Assembly: GCA_963530615.1 (NCBI GenBank)
Contig: CAUSDX010000003.1
Span: 129,674 to 193,673, forward strand
From: JABCPE02 sp963530615
GTDB lineage: Bacteria > Bacteroidota > Bacteroidia > Flavobacteriales > Weeksellaceae
Reading direction: 5' to 3'
Length of the DNA: 64,000 nucleotides
Shown: piece by piece, positions 35,944 through 45,799 of the stretch
How the letters are laid out: the number at the start of each line of letters is the position of its first letter
Numbering within the stretch: position 1 is the first letter of the stretch
The notes under the pieces: generated by a model
Told to the model about the DNA's origin: nothing
Database searches by the model: none
The model's input: the letters and a program-made list of their open reading frames with translations, nothing else
Translations under genes and position numbers: made by a program

Positions 35944-35974
35944 AAAAACCTAAGCAAAATACTTAGGTTTTTGT
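35944..35974 (-). terminator. Terminator of the gldKLMN operon
   Basis: A perfect 11-bp stem (35944-35954 with 35962-35972), a 7-nt loop and a minus-strand T run lie 16 bp after the gldN stop. Confidence 0.9.
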
Positions 35975-35988
35975 TAAAATTATAAAAT

Positions 35989-36930
35989 TTAATAATTCCA
36001 CATATCATTCTCCATTTCCAAAATCTGCTCTTTGATTCTTTCACTTTCTTCAAGTTGAGCATCAGCGTCATTTGGAATGTAATCTTGGATAACACCTGTC
36101 CCATAGCCATTCTCTGACTTATAAATAACAGAAGAAAATCTCCTAGCATTCAGAACATCATCAAAAGATATATCAGAAGAAAGATTTTTACTATTGAAAA
36201 CAATAGAATTTGCTAATAGTTCCCTAGCACTTGGATAGAAAATCCAAAATAAATCTATCAACTCATCATTCTCAGAAAGTGACTCTCCATTAGGCCCTCT
36301 TAATGCCATTGATGCAGGGTCTTTTCCCATCGCAGCAATACCTAATAGCCTATACTTCATCTGTCCATCTCTTCTATCGATATACCACATTCCTTTAATT
36401 TTAAGCATCTTCACATTCTCTGTTTTAGTTTCATAAACATCAATGTATTGTTGCTTTTCTTCTTCGGATACTTGCTCTCCCGCATTTATCCTTTCAATAT
36501 AAGCATCGCTCAGCACTGTATATCTTGTTCTTCTCTGGATTTCCTCTAAATTTAATCTGCGAGTAAATAACTCATCTTCATATACTTCCTTGATAGAACC
36601 ATCATTCACACCATCTAAAAGTATTTGATACAAAGATTTACTTGATGACACAATTCCATCTGAATTATAGTAGAAAGGTTGATTGATTTTTTCATTCAAA
36701 TCAATAATTTCCCAAACAACTTTACTTCTCAAAATATCTTTATCCTCTATATACCCATATTTCAAAGGTTCCACTTTAATAGATACAAGAGAATCACCTT
36801 TTCTTTCTTGACGCTCCTCTCTTAACTGTCTCAATTCTTCTGGAGATGTAGCATTGAGAATGGATTGAGAAAATGCAAACCCTGAGATTAGCATTAATAA
36901 ACCACCTATTATTTGTTTATTTTTCATCAT
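35989..36930 (-). CDS. gldN: Gliding motility/type 9 secretion protein GldN
   Basis: GldN (PorN in Porphyromonas) is a periplasmic part of the type 9 secretion trans-envelope complex and works with GldK in a ring below the outer membrane. The 313-residue protein has a signal peptide (about residues 1-21). It carries the family's RSKVVWEIIDLNEKINQPFYY block (from about 68) and LKIKGMWYIDRRDGQMKYRLLGI near 180. It is the last gene of the operon, 14 bp after gldM. Confidence 0.95.
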   Translation of the reverse strand: MMKNKQIIGGLLMLISGFAFSQSILNATSPEELRQLREERQERKGDSLVSIKVEPLKYGYIEDKDILRSKVVWEIIDLNEKINQPFYYNSDGIVSSSKSLYQILLDGVNDGSIKEVYEDELFTRRLNLEEIQRRTRYTVLSDAYIERINAGEQVSEEEKQQYIDVYETKTENVKMLKIKGMWYIDRRDGQMKYRLLGIAAMGKDPASMALRGPNGESLSENDELIDLFWIFYPSARELLANSIVFNSKNLSSDISFDDVLNARRFSSVIYKSENGYGTGVIQDYIPNDADAQLEESERIKEQILEMENDMWNY

Positions 36931-36944
36931 TTTTGATCTAAAAA

Positions 36945-38495
36945 TTACTGAACATTTATAACGATTGGACTAATATTTTTAAGCATCTGCCCTCCTAATC
37001 CTGTTGCTGTAGCCTGAATACCAAAAACATAGCAAATATCTCCTGCTCTTAAATTTTTGGTCAAAGCCTCTACAGATTTCATAGAATTTCCACTTACATA
37101 AGTAGCGGCTTTCCCTGGCACTTTGAAGCTAAATCCTGTTACTTGGAAGGAAACTGGAAAATCAAAATCAGGAATCGCACAAGATACCACTTGATTAGCA
37201 ATAGAAGATGCTGGCATAGAAACTACATTTTGGTTTCTAATTTGTCCTTGTGGTGCTGGAACACTCTTCACACGGAAAGGGAAAGTTTCAGAAACTGCTT
37301 TACCATTAGGTTGTTTCCCTGAAATAGTAATATTCACAATATTTCCTGCTCCAGGTCTTACAATCCATTTTCCTTTTCCACCAGAAATACTAGCACCTGA
37401 AGCTGTAAGAGTTACAGTGGAATTATCCACTCCCAACATAGATGCCGAAATAGGATTCTCTACCCCTCTATATAACACATTCATTTTATCTGCAGAAACC
37501 AAAGCTCCACTCTGTAATTTTACCTCTTGAGTTCCCGCTATCACTGTATAATTATGCTTAAACGGTAACGCTACCATTTCCCCTTTGGCATTTTTATAAG
37601 ACACTGTTCCGCTAAAAGTATGTTCCCCTACTCCACTTCCTGACAATGATTTCACCCCCATTCCATTAGATACCCTATCTACTCCCGTGAAAGAAATATT
37701 GGGGTCATTAGAATAAGTTCCTATAAACACCTTTGCTTCTACTGGTTGTCCCTGCACTACTACTGTAGGTCCCGCAACAAATGCTTCATATGCATTAAAC
37801 TGAATATCTGCATCTACTTGTTCCCTCAACATTAACGCTAAAGCATCAGATTGTAAATTTCTCACCTCTGATTGTACTACTTCAAGATTAGATAATGCAG
37901 CAACTAACGGTTGATTATAAAAACTATAAACCAACCAATCTTTTCCATTTTTCTTATCAGTTATAAGTCTAACATTTGCCCTATCTACCACAGATTTCAA
38001 ATCTTGATTTTTTCCGAAAGTTTTATTGATAAAACTTCTCAAATTTTCTATCTTTACTTTCAAATCTTGAGCTATTTTAGAAGGACTATCCTCATCTCCT
38101 GATTCAAAAAACTTTTTGGTAGAAGCTTCCGTATTATTTAATGCAGAAAAATTTTTATCTATATTTTTTTCAAATTCATATCCTGCATCTTTCTTCAAAT
38201 CACTTTTAATACCATCAATAAATGAAACTAAATCATTTATTTTTCCCTTTAATTCCAAATAATTCTGATAGTACACAGCAGATGCTTCGTTATTTTCAGC
38301 TTTAGCCTTTAAAGTTTCTTCAAAAATCTTATCATTTTTTTGTTCCGTCAGCCTTCTTGATTCTTCCAATGAGGCATTAGTATCAAAATAAGACCTAATA
38401 ATTTCTTGATCTATCTGCATTGCTAACATAGAAATAAACACCAGATACATCAAGTTAATCATCTTCTGACGAGGTGATAATTTCTCTTTTGCCAT
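36945..38495 (-). CDS. gldM: Gliding motility/type 9 secretion protein GldM
   Basis: GldM forms, with GldL, the proton-driven inner-membrane motor of type 9 secretion and gliding. The 516-residue protein has one N-terminal membrane helix (about residues 10-30, MINLMYLVFISMLAM), starting SPRQKMINLMYLV. The rest is periplasmic: a helical domain, then beta domains (for instance VFIGTYSNDPNISFTG and the Ig-like repeats) that span towards the outer membrane. It lies 54 bp after gldL. Confidence 0.96.
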   Translation of the reverse strand: MAKEKLSPRQKMINLMYLVFISMLAMQIDQEIIRSYFDTNASLEESRRLTEQKNDKIFEETLKAKAENNEASAVYYQNYLELKGKINDLVSFIDGIKSDLKKDAGYEFEKNIDKNFSALNNTEASTKKFFESGDEDSPSKIAQDLKVKIENLRSFINKTFGKNQDLKSVVDRANVRLITDKKNGKDWLVYSFYNQPLVAALSNLEVVQSEVRNLQSDALALMLREQVDADIQFNAYEAFVAGPTVVVQGQPVEAKVFIGTYSNDPNISFTGVDRVSNGMGVKSLSGSGVGEHTFSGTVSYKNAKGEMVALPFKHNYTVIAGTQEVKLQSGALVSADKMNVLYRGVENPISASMLGVDNSTVTLTASGASISGGKGKWIVRPGAGNIVNITISGKQPNGKAVSETFPFRVKSVPAPQGQIRNQNVVSMPASSIANQVVSCAIPDFDFPVSFQVTGFSFKVPGKAATYVSGNSMKSVEALTKNLRAGDICYVFGIQATATGLGGQMLKNISPIVINVQ

Positions 38496-38549
38496 TTCTT
38501 TAATTCTTTTTAATTAATTGTTATCTAAAAAATAAACGCTAAGAGAAAT

Positions 38550-39089
38550 TTAAGACTTCATAGCATTAAGCATATTGCCATAAACTTTATTCAAGTTATT
38601 TAGGTTATCAGTAAGATTTTTCAATTCTTGATTAAATTTCTCAGATTGCTCCGCAGATTGATTCATTTGCTCCACAGAAGTAGATAGTCTATCTATTCCC
38701 GCTTGTAATTTTTCAAATACAGCTGCATCTAACTTTGCTTCTTCTAACATTTTATCTAATTTTTCAGATAAAGCTCCCTCTGCTCCCGATGTATTAGAAA
38801 CAACTTGATGGGAAACTTTTTCTCCCACTTTTTTTGATTTTGGTTCTGCATTCGGATCCAAAAGCTCTGGATAAACATTTTCCCATGAATATTTATTTTC
38901 ATCAGCAGGAGGGTTAAATGCAAACAACACAAAAATCAATGCTTCTACCGCTAAACCAAATCCTAAAATGAAATTACCACTCACTCCAGGGATTGATATA
39001 TGAGTAATTTTAACCAATGCTCCTAAAACCACTATTGCTGCACCTATTGAATACACAAAATTTAATATTCCTTCTTTTGTTTTGAACAT
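38550..39089 (-). CDS. gldL: Gliding motility/type 9 secretion protein GldL
   Basis: GldL is the stator-like membrane part of the motor. The 179-residue protein has two membrane helices (about residues 10-28 and 38-59). The helices hold K27 and E49, the positions reported as important for proton-driven function in Flavobacterium. A cytoplasmic tail with a coiled coil (about 105-175) follows. It is somewhat shorter than the roughly 215-residue F. johnsoniae protein, mainly in this tail. It lies 33 bp after gldK. Confidence 0.95.
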   Translation of the reverse strand: MFKTKEGILNFVYSIGAAIVVLGALVKITHISIPGVSGNFILGFGLAVEALIFVLFAFNPPADENKYSWENVYPELLDPNAEPKSKKVGEKVSHQVVSNTSGAEGALSEKLDKMLEEAKLDAAVFEKLQAGIDRLSTSVEQMNQSAEQSEKFNQELKNLTDNLNNLNKVYGNMLNAMKS

Positions 39090-39122
39090 AACTTTTATTT
39101 TTTTATTTAATATTGATTGATT

Positions 39123-40481
39123 TTATCTTCTTTTTTGAGTTCTTGATGCTCCCTCTGGAATATCTTGTACCGTTCTAAATCCTATATAGCTTCTCGCTGA
39201 ATCTTTTCTTTCCCAATCTCTTGCTCCTACCATCAACAAATATCCTACATCTTTCCAAGATCCTCCTCTTACGGATTTTTTCACCTCCCTATACGCTTCA
39301 TTAGATAAGTTAGGATTTAATGTAGATGAGAATAAATAGGTAGAATTATTATATGGAGACTCTGTCCATTCTGCTACATTTCCTGCCATATCATAAAGTC
39401 CATACCCATTCTTAGGAAACTTCTTCACAGGAGCAGTATACATATAAGTACCCTTCTTTTCATCTTCTATATAATTTCCTCTTTTAGGCTTAAAATTTGC
39501 TAAATAACAAGCTCTGTCATCCATCAGACTAGGTCCTCCCCAAGGATAAGTTGCATTTTCTAAACCACCACGAGCCGCATATTCCCATTCCGCCTCCGTA
39601 GGCAGTCTAAACTTCATTGGCTTTTGCTTCTTATTCTTTAACTTATTATTATAATCTGTTTTTGCTTTCGTCTTATAATCAGCATAGGCTCTAGCTTGAT
39701 CCCAAGTAACCCCCACTACAGGATAGTCTTTATAGGCTTTATGCCAAAAATATTGATTAAATAATGGCTCATTATAAGCATAGTTAAAATCCTTCACCCA
39801 AACCATTGTATCCGGATACACTGCTATGCTATTTCTCTTATTACGAGAAGTGTCTTCCCATTGGTATGAATACAATAATTTTTTAGTATCCAGCACTCGC
39901 TCATTATTTACCCTTTTTTCAGGAGTTACATACATACTCTCTAGTACCTCTGCATATTGAGCATCTGGGTATCTATTAATATTCCATTCTAGAGGCACAG
40001 ACCAGTCCAATCTTTTAGACTCATCATAACCATCTCTCCCTCCTTGAGATTCTATAAACTCTTGATATCCATTTTGAGTCCCATTTTTTTGCACTAAATA
40101 AGCATATTCAGAGTCATTCCCTACAGTTTCAGCCAATAAAGTCCTAGCAATAGAATCTCTCACATAGTTTATGAATAATCTATACTGCCCATTCGTAACC
40201 TCCGTCTCATCCATAAAAAATGAAGATACTGTTACTGTTTTCAAAGGAGCTTTTTCAGGGGTCATCGTGAAATCCATATCTGATTGTCCCATCACAAAAG
40301 AACCTCCTGAAATAGCAACCATTCCATAAGGTCTCTCCACTACGAAGGCACTTGATTTCTCTCGAGATACCAATTCTCCTTTGGTATCTGGTTTACCTGC
40401 CCTTCCTCTTTTTCCTCCTCCGAAAGAACAAGAGGTCAAAACTAAAGAAGTCGCCGATAATAAAAGAACTATTCTTTTCAT
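39123..40481 (-). CDS. gldK: Gliding motility/type 9 secretion lipoprotein GldK
   Basis: GldK (PorK) is an outer-membrane lipoprotein that forms the periplasmic ring with GldN. The 452-residue protein has a lipoprotein signal (Cys18 in LVLTSCSFGGG) and then a formylglycine-generating-enzyme-like fold: GMVAISGGSFVMGQSD, FFMDETEVTNGQYRLF, RLPTEAEWEYAARGG, YDMAGNVAEWT and the RGGSWKD end. The catalytic Cys of true sulfatase-modifying enzymes is not expected here. It is the first gene of gldKLMN, 32 bp after glmS. Confidence 0.95.
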   Translation of the reverse strand: MKRIVLLLSATSLVLTSCSFGGGKRGRAGKPDTKGELVSREKSSAFVVERPYGMVAISGGSFVMGQSDMDFTMTPEKAPLKTVTVSSFFMDETEVTNGQYRLFINYVRDSIARTLLAETVGNDSEYAYLVQKNGTQNGYQEFIESQGGRDGYDESKRLDWSVPLEWNINRYPDAQYAEVLESMYVTPEKRVNNERVLDTKKLLYSYQWEDTSRNKRNSIAVYPDTMVWVKDFNYAYNEPLFNQYFWHKAYKDYPVVGVTWDQARAYADYKTKAKTDYNNKLKNKKQKPMKFRLPTEAEWEYAARGGLENATYPWGGPSLMDDRACYLANFKPKRGNYIEDEKKGTYMYTAPVKKFPKNGYGLYDMAGNVAEWTESPYNNSTYLFSSTLNPNLSNEAYREVKKSVRGGSWKDVGYLLMVGARDWERKDSARSYIGFRTVQDIPEGASRTQKRR

Positions 40482-40513
40482 TATATCTTTTTATATTTTA
40501 TTCTAAATTATAT

Positions 40514-42364
40514 TTATTCTACCGTTACAGATTTTGCCAAATTTCTTGGCTGATCTACATTTACGCCTCTATAAACCGCTATATAATAAGATAATATTTG
40601 AAGCGGAACAGAAGCTAAAATTGGAGAGAAACACTCCGATACTTCAGGGATTTCTATCACATAATCAGACATCTCTGCAACCTGTTTATCTCCTTTATTC
40701 ACTACAGCTAAAATTTTCCCTTTTCTTGCTTTAATTTCTTGAACATTACTCACTATTTTATCATAATGTCCTTTTTTAGGAGCTATGATGACAATCGGCA
40801 TATTCTCATCTATCAAAGCAATAGGTCCATGTTTCATTTCTGCCGCAGGATATCCCTCAGCATGAATATAAGATATTTCTTTCAATTTCAATGCACCTTC
40901 CAATGCTGCTGGGAAATTATATCCTCTTCCTAAATATAAGAAATTAGTAGACTCAATAAAATCTTTAGCTATTTCCTTCAAATAATCATGAGTAGACTTT
41001 AAAACCTCCTCTATTTTCTTTGGAATAGCATCTAATTCAGCTACTAAATTCATAAAATCATGATTGCTTAAATTACCATTATGCTTTCCTAATTTTAATG
41101 CTAATAGAGATAAAATAGTCAACTGTGCAGTAAATGCCTTGGTAGATGCTACTCCTATCTCTGGTCCTGCATGTGTATAAGCTCCTGCATCTGTATACCT
41201 TGCAATAGAAGAATCTACTACATTACAAATACCAAAAACAAAAGCACCTTTACTTTTCGCCAACTTTATTGCTTCCATAGTATCTGCCGTCTCTCCAGAT
41301 TGAGAAATAGCGATGACAATATCTTTACTTGTGATGATTGGATTTCTATACCTAAATTCCGATGCATACTCCACCTCTACTGGAATTCTTGCAAATTCTT
41401 CTATCAAATATTCCCCAATCAATCCTGCATGCCAAGATGTCCCACAAGCAACAATAATAATCCTCTCTGCTTTAGTAAATTTCTCTAAATAATCCCAAAT
41501 CCCTGCCATTTTAATTACCCCTTCATCAACCAAAAGACGCCCTCTCATTGTATCCAAAACTGATTTAGGCTGTTCAAAAATTTCTTTTAGCATAAAATGA
41601 TCATAACCACCTTTTTCTATTTGCTCCAAACTTAATTTTAACTCTTGCACTTCTGGAACAACTACCTGATTATCAGCTATAGCTCTAATATCAATACCTT
41701 TCTCTAAAGAAAGTATCGCCATATGACCATCTTCTAAATAAATAGCTTCTTTAGTAAATTCTACAAATGGAGAAGCATCAGATGCTACAAAATATTCATT
41801 TTCTCCCACACCAATAGCTAATGGAGAACCTAAGCGGGCAACCACCAACACTCCTGGATAATCCTTATGCATTACCGTAATTCCATACGCCCCATAGACT
41901 TCATTAAGTGCATACCTTACAGCAGTAGGAAAATCTATATTCTGACTGTCCATAATATATTGTACTAGATTAACAAATACTTCTGTATCCGTATCAGAAA
42001 CAAAAATAAATCCCTTATCTATCAACATTCTCTTTATAGTATCATAATTTTCTATAATACCATTATGAACAACTGCAATTTTCCCATCATTAGACAAATG
42101 AGGATGTGAATTTATATCATTTGGAACTCCATGGGTAGCCCATCTCGTATGTCCCATTCCCACATGAGCAAAATCCTGTAATTCTTTAGAAATTTCTACT
42201 AAATCAGAAACTTTCCCCTTAGTTTTTCTCAATTCAAAAGTATCATTATCTCCTTCTAATATCACTCCTGCACTATCATAACCTCTATACTCTAATCTTT
42301 TAAGACCATTGATAACAATATCATAAGCCTTTCTGTGTCCTGTATATCCTACTATTCCACACAT
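40514..42364 (-). CDS. glmS: Glutamine--fructose-6-phosphate aminotransferase
   Basis: GlmS makes glucosamine-6-phosphate, the entry to peptidoglycan and lipopolysaccharide amino sugars. The 616-residue protein starts MCGIVGYTG, so Cys2 becomes the N-terminal nucleophile of the glutaminase domain. Two SIS sugar-isomerase domains follow, with SQSGETADTM and the end NLAKSVTVE. Length is normal. No ribozyme-like leader was recognised. It lies 30 bp after the DUF4270 gene. Confidence 0.97.
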   Translation of the reverse strand: MCGIVGYTGHRKAYDIVINGLKRLEYRGYDSAGVILEGDNDTFELRKTKGKVSDLVEISKELQDFAHVGMGHTRWATHGVPNDINSHPHLSNDGKIAVVHNGIIENYDTIKRMLIDKGFIFVSDTDTEVFVNLVQYIMDSQNIDFPTAVRYALNEVYGAYGITVMHKDYPGVLVVARLGSPLAIGVGENEYFVASDASPFVEFTKEAIYLEDGHMAILSLEKGIDIRAIADNQVVVPEVQELKLSLEQIEKGGYDHFMLKEIFEQPKSVLDTMRGRLLVDEGVIKMAGIWDYLEKFTKAERIIIVACGTSWHAGLIGEYLIEEFARIPVEVEYASEFRYRNPIITSKDIVIAISQSGETADTMEAIKLAKSKGAFVFGICNVVDSSIARYTDAGAYTHAGPEIGVASTKAFTAQLTILSLLALKLGKHNGNLSNHDFMNLVAELDAIPKKIEEVLKSTHDYLKEIAKDFIESTNFLYLGRGYNFPAALEGALKLKEISYIHAEGYPAAEMKHGPIALIDENMPIVIIAPKKGHYDKIVSNVQEIKARKGKILAVVNKGDKQVAEMSDYVIEIPEVSECFSPILASVPLQILSYYIAVYRGVNVDQPRNLAKSVTVE

Positions 42365-42394
42365 ATATTTTTCCTCTTTTGGTTTTTATTTATA

Positions 42395-43864
42395 TTATTT
42401 TGCAACATTTGTTACAATTAATTTTGCCCTATTTTCATTTGCAACATCAGTTCCTACTAAAATCACCCTATTAGGAGAATAAACATTAGAATTATAACTC
42501 TCACTTACCAAAGAGCCATTAGCTCCTCTTAAATAATTCCCCACATTGATAACCAAATCTTTACTTATAACTCCTTTTTCTACAATATCTTTGATTGTTT
42601 TTGTTATATCAATATCGTAATAAGCAGAATTATTATTTATAGTATAAGCCCTTACCAAAGAATAGTTTGCATTTGTTTGCATCGTTATCAAATCGGTTAA
42701 AAAACTATCACTTCCTAATTCTTTAACCAAATAACTAGATGGCTTTGCATAGGTATTATTCCAAATATTTGCAGTATATAATCTAATTTTAGCGGAAAGA
42801 ATTGCTGATTTCTTTTCCTGATACTGTTTTTTAAGACTCTCTACAGCCACCCCTAAAAGCTTTACACCAACTCCTGACCCTCCCATTCCTTGAACATAAA
42901 GTAATGCATCTCCATCAGTAGTATTGATATTATTCATAATCGTATTAAAAACAGAACTTCTATTGTAAGCTATTTGACTCAAATGCACATTTGAAGAGCC
43001 TAAATTTAAAGACAATGCATTTCCTTTAGAAGAATCATTAGAATAATACATCGTCATTTTCACTTCATTCGGTGCGAATGTTAACAGATATCCATCATTT
43101 TCCTCTACATAAAATCTTAATCCCTTAAAATGATTCACAAAAGCACTTTCTGAAGCCAACTCAGTAGCTCCATTTTTATTCGCTATCTTTTGCTGAAAAA
43201 ATGCTTTATCTAAATTAATTCTAATTCCTGCTTCTCTGTTCAACAAAGAATTGTTATTCGATGAATTTATAATATTTATCGCCCTTACATTCCCATCAAA
43301 AACTTTTGTCCCAAGAACTGCTCCTTCTAAAACCTTTTTATTTGATTTTAGTTCCGTCCCCACAACTCCTAAATCCTCTGTAACTTCACTTATTTTTATG
43401 GTCAATGGTAAATTAACTTTACCATACTTTACAGCTTTATAAGTCATCATAGTCTGCATAGCAGAAACACCATTATAACTCAAATTACCTCTACTCGTTA
43501 CAATAGAATCTACACTCGTATAATATTCTGGCTTTAACTCAACAACTACAGAATCTACCACAGGATTATCTCCAAGATTAGGCGAATAAGAGGAAAGTCT
43601 CACTTGTGTTACATAGGATGCCTTTTGCATACCGAATTGTGGTTCCGTAAAAGCTCCTAATGTAGCCATAGATAAGGCATAAGAATCTGCTCTTACTTCA
43701 TCTCCATTATTCACATTGTAAACTACCAAATCATAAGAATTAACCTCCCCAGATACAGCATCTTTATTAAAAAGTTGTACTCCTAAATCATCTGTTTCAG
43801 AATTACATCCTATAACTAAACCTCCTATCAAAAAAGCCGATAAATATAATTTAATTTTTTGCAT
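42395..43864 (-). CDS. DUF4270 domain-containing lipoprotein
   Basis: This is a 489-residue surface or periplasmic lipoprotein (Cys20 in GLVIGCNSET). The family pattern is visible: VNSYDLVVYNV near the start, then LGAFTEPQFGMQKASYVTQVRL and NPVVDSVVVELKP, all beta-rich. DUF4270 proteins are restricted to Bacteroidota and their function is unknown. It is 10 bp after the glycogen-synthase-like gene and in the same direction as glmS and gldKLMN. Confidence 0.85.
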   Translation of the reverse strand: MQKIKLYLSAFLIGGLVIGCNSETDDLGVQLFNKDAVSGEVNSYDLVVYNVNNGDEVRADSYALSMATLGAFTEPQFGMQKASYVTQVRLSSYSPNLGDNPVVDSVVVELKPEYYTSVDSIVTSRGNLSYNGVSAMQTMMTYKAVKYGKVNLPLTIKISEVTEDLGVVGTELKSNKKVLEGAVLGTKVFDGNVRAINIINSSNNNSLLNREAGIRINLDKAFFQQKIANKNGATELASESAFVNHFKGLRFYVEENDGYLLTFAPNEVKMTMYYSNDSSKGNALSLNLGSSNVHLSQIAYNRSSVFNTIMNNINTTDGDALLYVQGMGGSGVGVKLLGVAVESLKKQYQEKKSAILSAKIRLYTANIWNNTYAKPSSYLVKELGSDSFLTDLITMQTNANYSLVRAYTINNNSAYYDIDITKTIKDIVEKGVISKDLVINVGNYLRGANGSLVSESYNSNVYSPNRVILVGTDVANENRAKLIVTNVAK

Positions 43865-43874
43865 TATTTTGTAT

Positions 43875-44645
43875 TTATTGATATAAATCTACAATCGCAT
43901 CTTCATTAAAATCTACCTTTGGTGTCTTCGTATTTTTCAAAGCAGAATCCAATGTCTCACTCAGCTCTTCCTCTCCTCTTAAAACTAAATCTACCAACTC
44001 CATACTCTCTGCAATAAAATTCTGAACCGTAGGCTTCTCTAATGCCTTTAAGTCTGTTATTCCATCAAATTTCAATTTATCCGCTATTATTTTATTCAAT
44101 AAAAAATCTTCCTCATCAAAAACTGAAAGCACTAACCTTGTATCGTAAAAATACGAATCTGTCTTATAATAATTTTTGAGATAAATTGCTACAAAAGATG
44201 CCATCCATCCATTCAGATGAATCACATCAGGTACCCAATTCAGTTTTTTTATCGTCTCCACTACCCCTCTCGCAAAGAAAATCGCTCTCTCATCATTATC
44301 ATTAAAAACCTCTCCATTTTCATCCTTATAATAGAGTTTTCTCTTGAAATATTCTTCGTTATCCACGAAATATACCTGCAATCTTTCCCCTGGTAGCGAT
44401 GCTACTTTCACAATCAAAGGCTGATCTAAATCATTAATAATGATATTCATACCAGAAAGACGAATAACCTCATGTAACTGAAATTTTCTCTCACTAATAA
44501 AGCCAAATCTCGGCATAAAAACTCTTACATCATTACCATTTTGATGCATTTTTATTGCCATTTTATTAACTATTCCAGCCATTTTAGTTCCCTCTTCATA
44601 AGGGGACATTTCTGTTGTGATATATAAAATTTTTTGGTTTGACAT
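43875..44645 (-). CDS. Glycogen/starch synthase N-terminal-domain protein
   Basis: The 256-residue protein has the N-terminal (acceptor-side) half of a GT5 glycogen synthase: ILYITTEMSPYEEGTKMAGIVNKM, VRVFMPRFGFI and PDVIHLNGWMASF. The C-terminal ADP-glucose-binding half is absent; after about residue 180 the chain ends with an acidic helical tail. Stand-alone proteins of this type are common in Flavobacteriia. Without the donor domain, classical glycogen synthase activity is unlikely. A -7 box lies upstream at 44683-44690. Confidence 0.85.
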   Translation of the reverse strand: MSNQKILYITTEMSPYEEGTKMAGIVNKMAIKMHQNGNDVRVFMPRFGFISERKFQLHEVIRLSGMNIIINDLDQPLIVKVASLPGERLQVYFVDNEEYFKRKLYYKDENGEVFNDNDERAIFFARGVVETIKKLNWVPDVIHLNGWMASFVAIYLKNYYKTDSYFYDTRLVLSVFDEEDFLLNKIIADKLKFDGITDLKALEKPTVQNFIAESMELVDLVLRGEEELSETLDSALKNTKTPKVDFNEDAIVDLYQ

Positions 44646-44682
44646 GTTATTTTATTATTTGATTTAAAATCAGTTTATCTCG

Positions 44683-44690
44683 CAAAGATA
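44683..44690 (-). promoter_or_regulatory. -7 box upstream of the glycogen-synthase-like gene
   Basis: TATCTTTG on the minus strand lies 38 bp before the ATG. It probably drives the run from this gene through DUF4270 and glmS, possibly to gldKLMN. A -33 TTG at the right distance was not found. Confidence 0.5.
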
Positions 44691-44704
44691 CAAAATTAAT
44701 CTAT

Positions 44705-44744
44705 AAAAAAACCTCATCTAAAATTTAATAGATAAGGTTTTTAA
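44705..44744 (-). terminator. Terminator of the 2-hydroxyacid dehydrogenase gene
   Basis: A 14-bp stem with one mismatch (44707-44720 with 44729-44742) and a minus-strand T run follow the dehydrogenase stop by 5 bp. Confidence 0.85.
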
Positions 44745-44748
44745 TTTT

Positions 44749-45702
44749 TTAAGATTTTAGAATACTTATAATTTGCTCTGCCAACGAAATACCAATTCTA
44801 TCCTGAGCTTCATTCGTTGACGCCCCTGTATGTGGTGTCAATGAAATTTTTGCATGAGAAAGCACCTCTCTCGATGGGGTAGGCTCATTGATAAACACAT
44901 CTAAACCAGCAAAAATCAACTTACCGCTATCCAATGCCTTTAACAAAGCAACCTCATCCACCACACCTCCTCTTGCACAATTTACTAAAACGGCTCCATT
45001 TTTCATTAACTCAAATTCTTTCTCTCCAACGACAAATTCCTTCTGAGCAGGAACATGAAGAGTAACAAAATCAGCTTGTTTCAATACCTCCTCTTTTGAT
45101 TGAGTTTTAATCTCAAAATCTACTGATTGTCCATTAAAAAAATCTACCTTTATATTTGCTTTTTCAAAAAAACTATCTGCCGCTACCACATTCATTCCCA
45201 ATCCTAAAGCTATTTTAGCAACTTCTTGACCTATCCTACCAAAACCTATAATACCTATAGTTTTTCCTCTTAATTCTATCCCTTTCGTATAAGCTTTCTT
45301 AAGCCCCGCAAAATTCGTATCTCCCTCTACTGGCATTTTTCTGTTTGCATCTGTCAAAAATCTCGCTCCTGAAAACAAATGAGCAAATACCAATTCAGCC
45401 ACAGAAGCCGAAGAAGCTGCTGGAGTATTAATTACATGGATACCTTTTTCCCTTGCATACTCCACATCTATATTATCCATTCCAACCCCTCCTCTTCCTA
45501 TAATTTTCAATGAAGGACACGCATCCACAATATCTTTTCTAACTTTAGTAGCACTACGAACCAACAATGTCCTAATTTGATTTTCATTAATATAATCTAT
45601 CAATTCCTCCTGCGGAACTTTATCTGTAATCACTTCAAAACCTTCTTGTTGTAATTTTTCAATACCTGATTGGTCTAAACCATCATTTGCTAATACTTTC
45701 AT
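44749..45702 (-). CDS. D-2-hydroxyacid dehydrogenase, probable phosphoglycerate dehydrogenase
   Basis: The 317-residue NAD enzyme resembles SerA without its C-terminal regulatory (ACT) domain. The NAD site is GKTIGIIGFGRIGQEVAK near residue 145. Catalytic Arg, Glu and His lie in NCARGGVVDE, GLDVFINEP and LTPHTGASTNEAQ. The likely role is the first step of serine synthesis (3-phosphoglycerate oxidation), but other 2-hydroxyacids cannot be excluded, since serC is not adjacent. A -7 box TATCTTTG lies at 45733-45740. Confidence 0.88.
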   Translation of the reverse strand: MKVLANDGLDQSGIEKLQQEGFEVITDKVPQEELIDYINENQIRTLLVRSATKVRKDIVDACPSLKIIGRGGVGMDNIDVEYAREKGIHVINTPAASSASVAELVFAHLFSGARFLTDANRKMPVEGDTNFAGLKKAYTKGIELRGKTIGIIGFGRIGQEVAKIALGLGMNVVAADSFFEKANIKVDFFNGQSVDFEIKTQSKEEVLKQADFVTLHVPAQKEFVVGEKEFELMKNGAVLVNCARGGVVDEVALLKALDSGKLIFAGLDVFINEPTPSREVLSHAKISLTPHTGASTNEAQDRIGISLAEQIISILKS

Positions 45703-45732
45703 GACATTATTTATTTCAAAACTTATATTTCA

Positions 45733-45740
45733 CAAAGATA
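45733..45740 (-). promoter_or_regulatory. -7 box of the 2-hydroxyacid dehydrogenase gene
   Basis: TATCTTTG on the minus strand lies 31 bp before the ATG; no TTG at the expected -33 distance. Confidence 0.5.
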
Positions 45741-45786
45741 TAAATTTGATTTATATATTTATCGTTTTTATCCCAAAATAAATTCT

Positions 45787-45794
45787 TATTTTTG
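45787..45794 (+). promoter_or_regulatory. -7 box of idi, leaderless
   Basis: TATTTTTG ends 5 bp before the idi ATG (45800). Transcription would start at or next to the ATG, so the idi mRNA probably has no leader. Confidence 0.55.
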
Positions 45795-45799
45795 TACTC

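Noticed and set aside
39123..40481. Sulfatase-modifying enzyme
   Set aside because: The fold matches, but the lipoprotein signal and the gldLMN context identify GldK.
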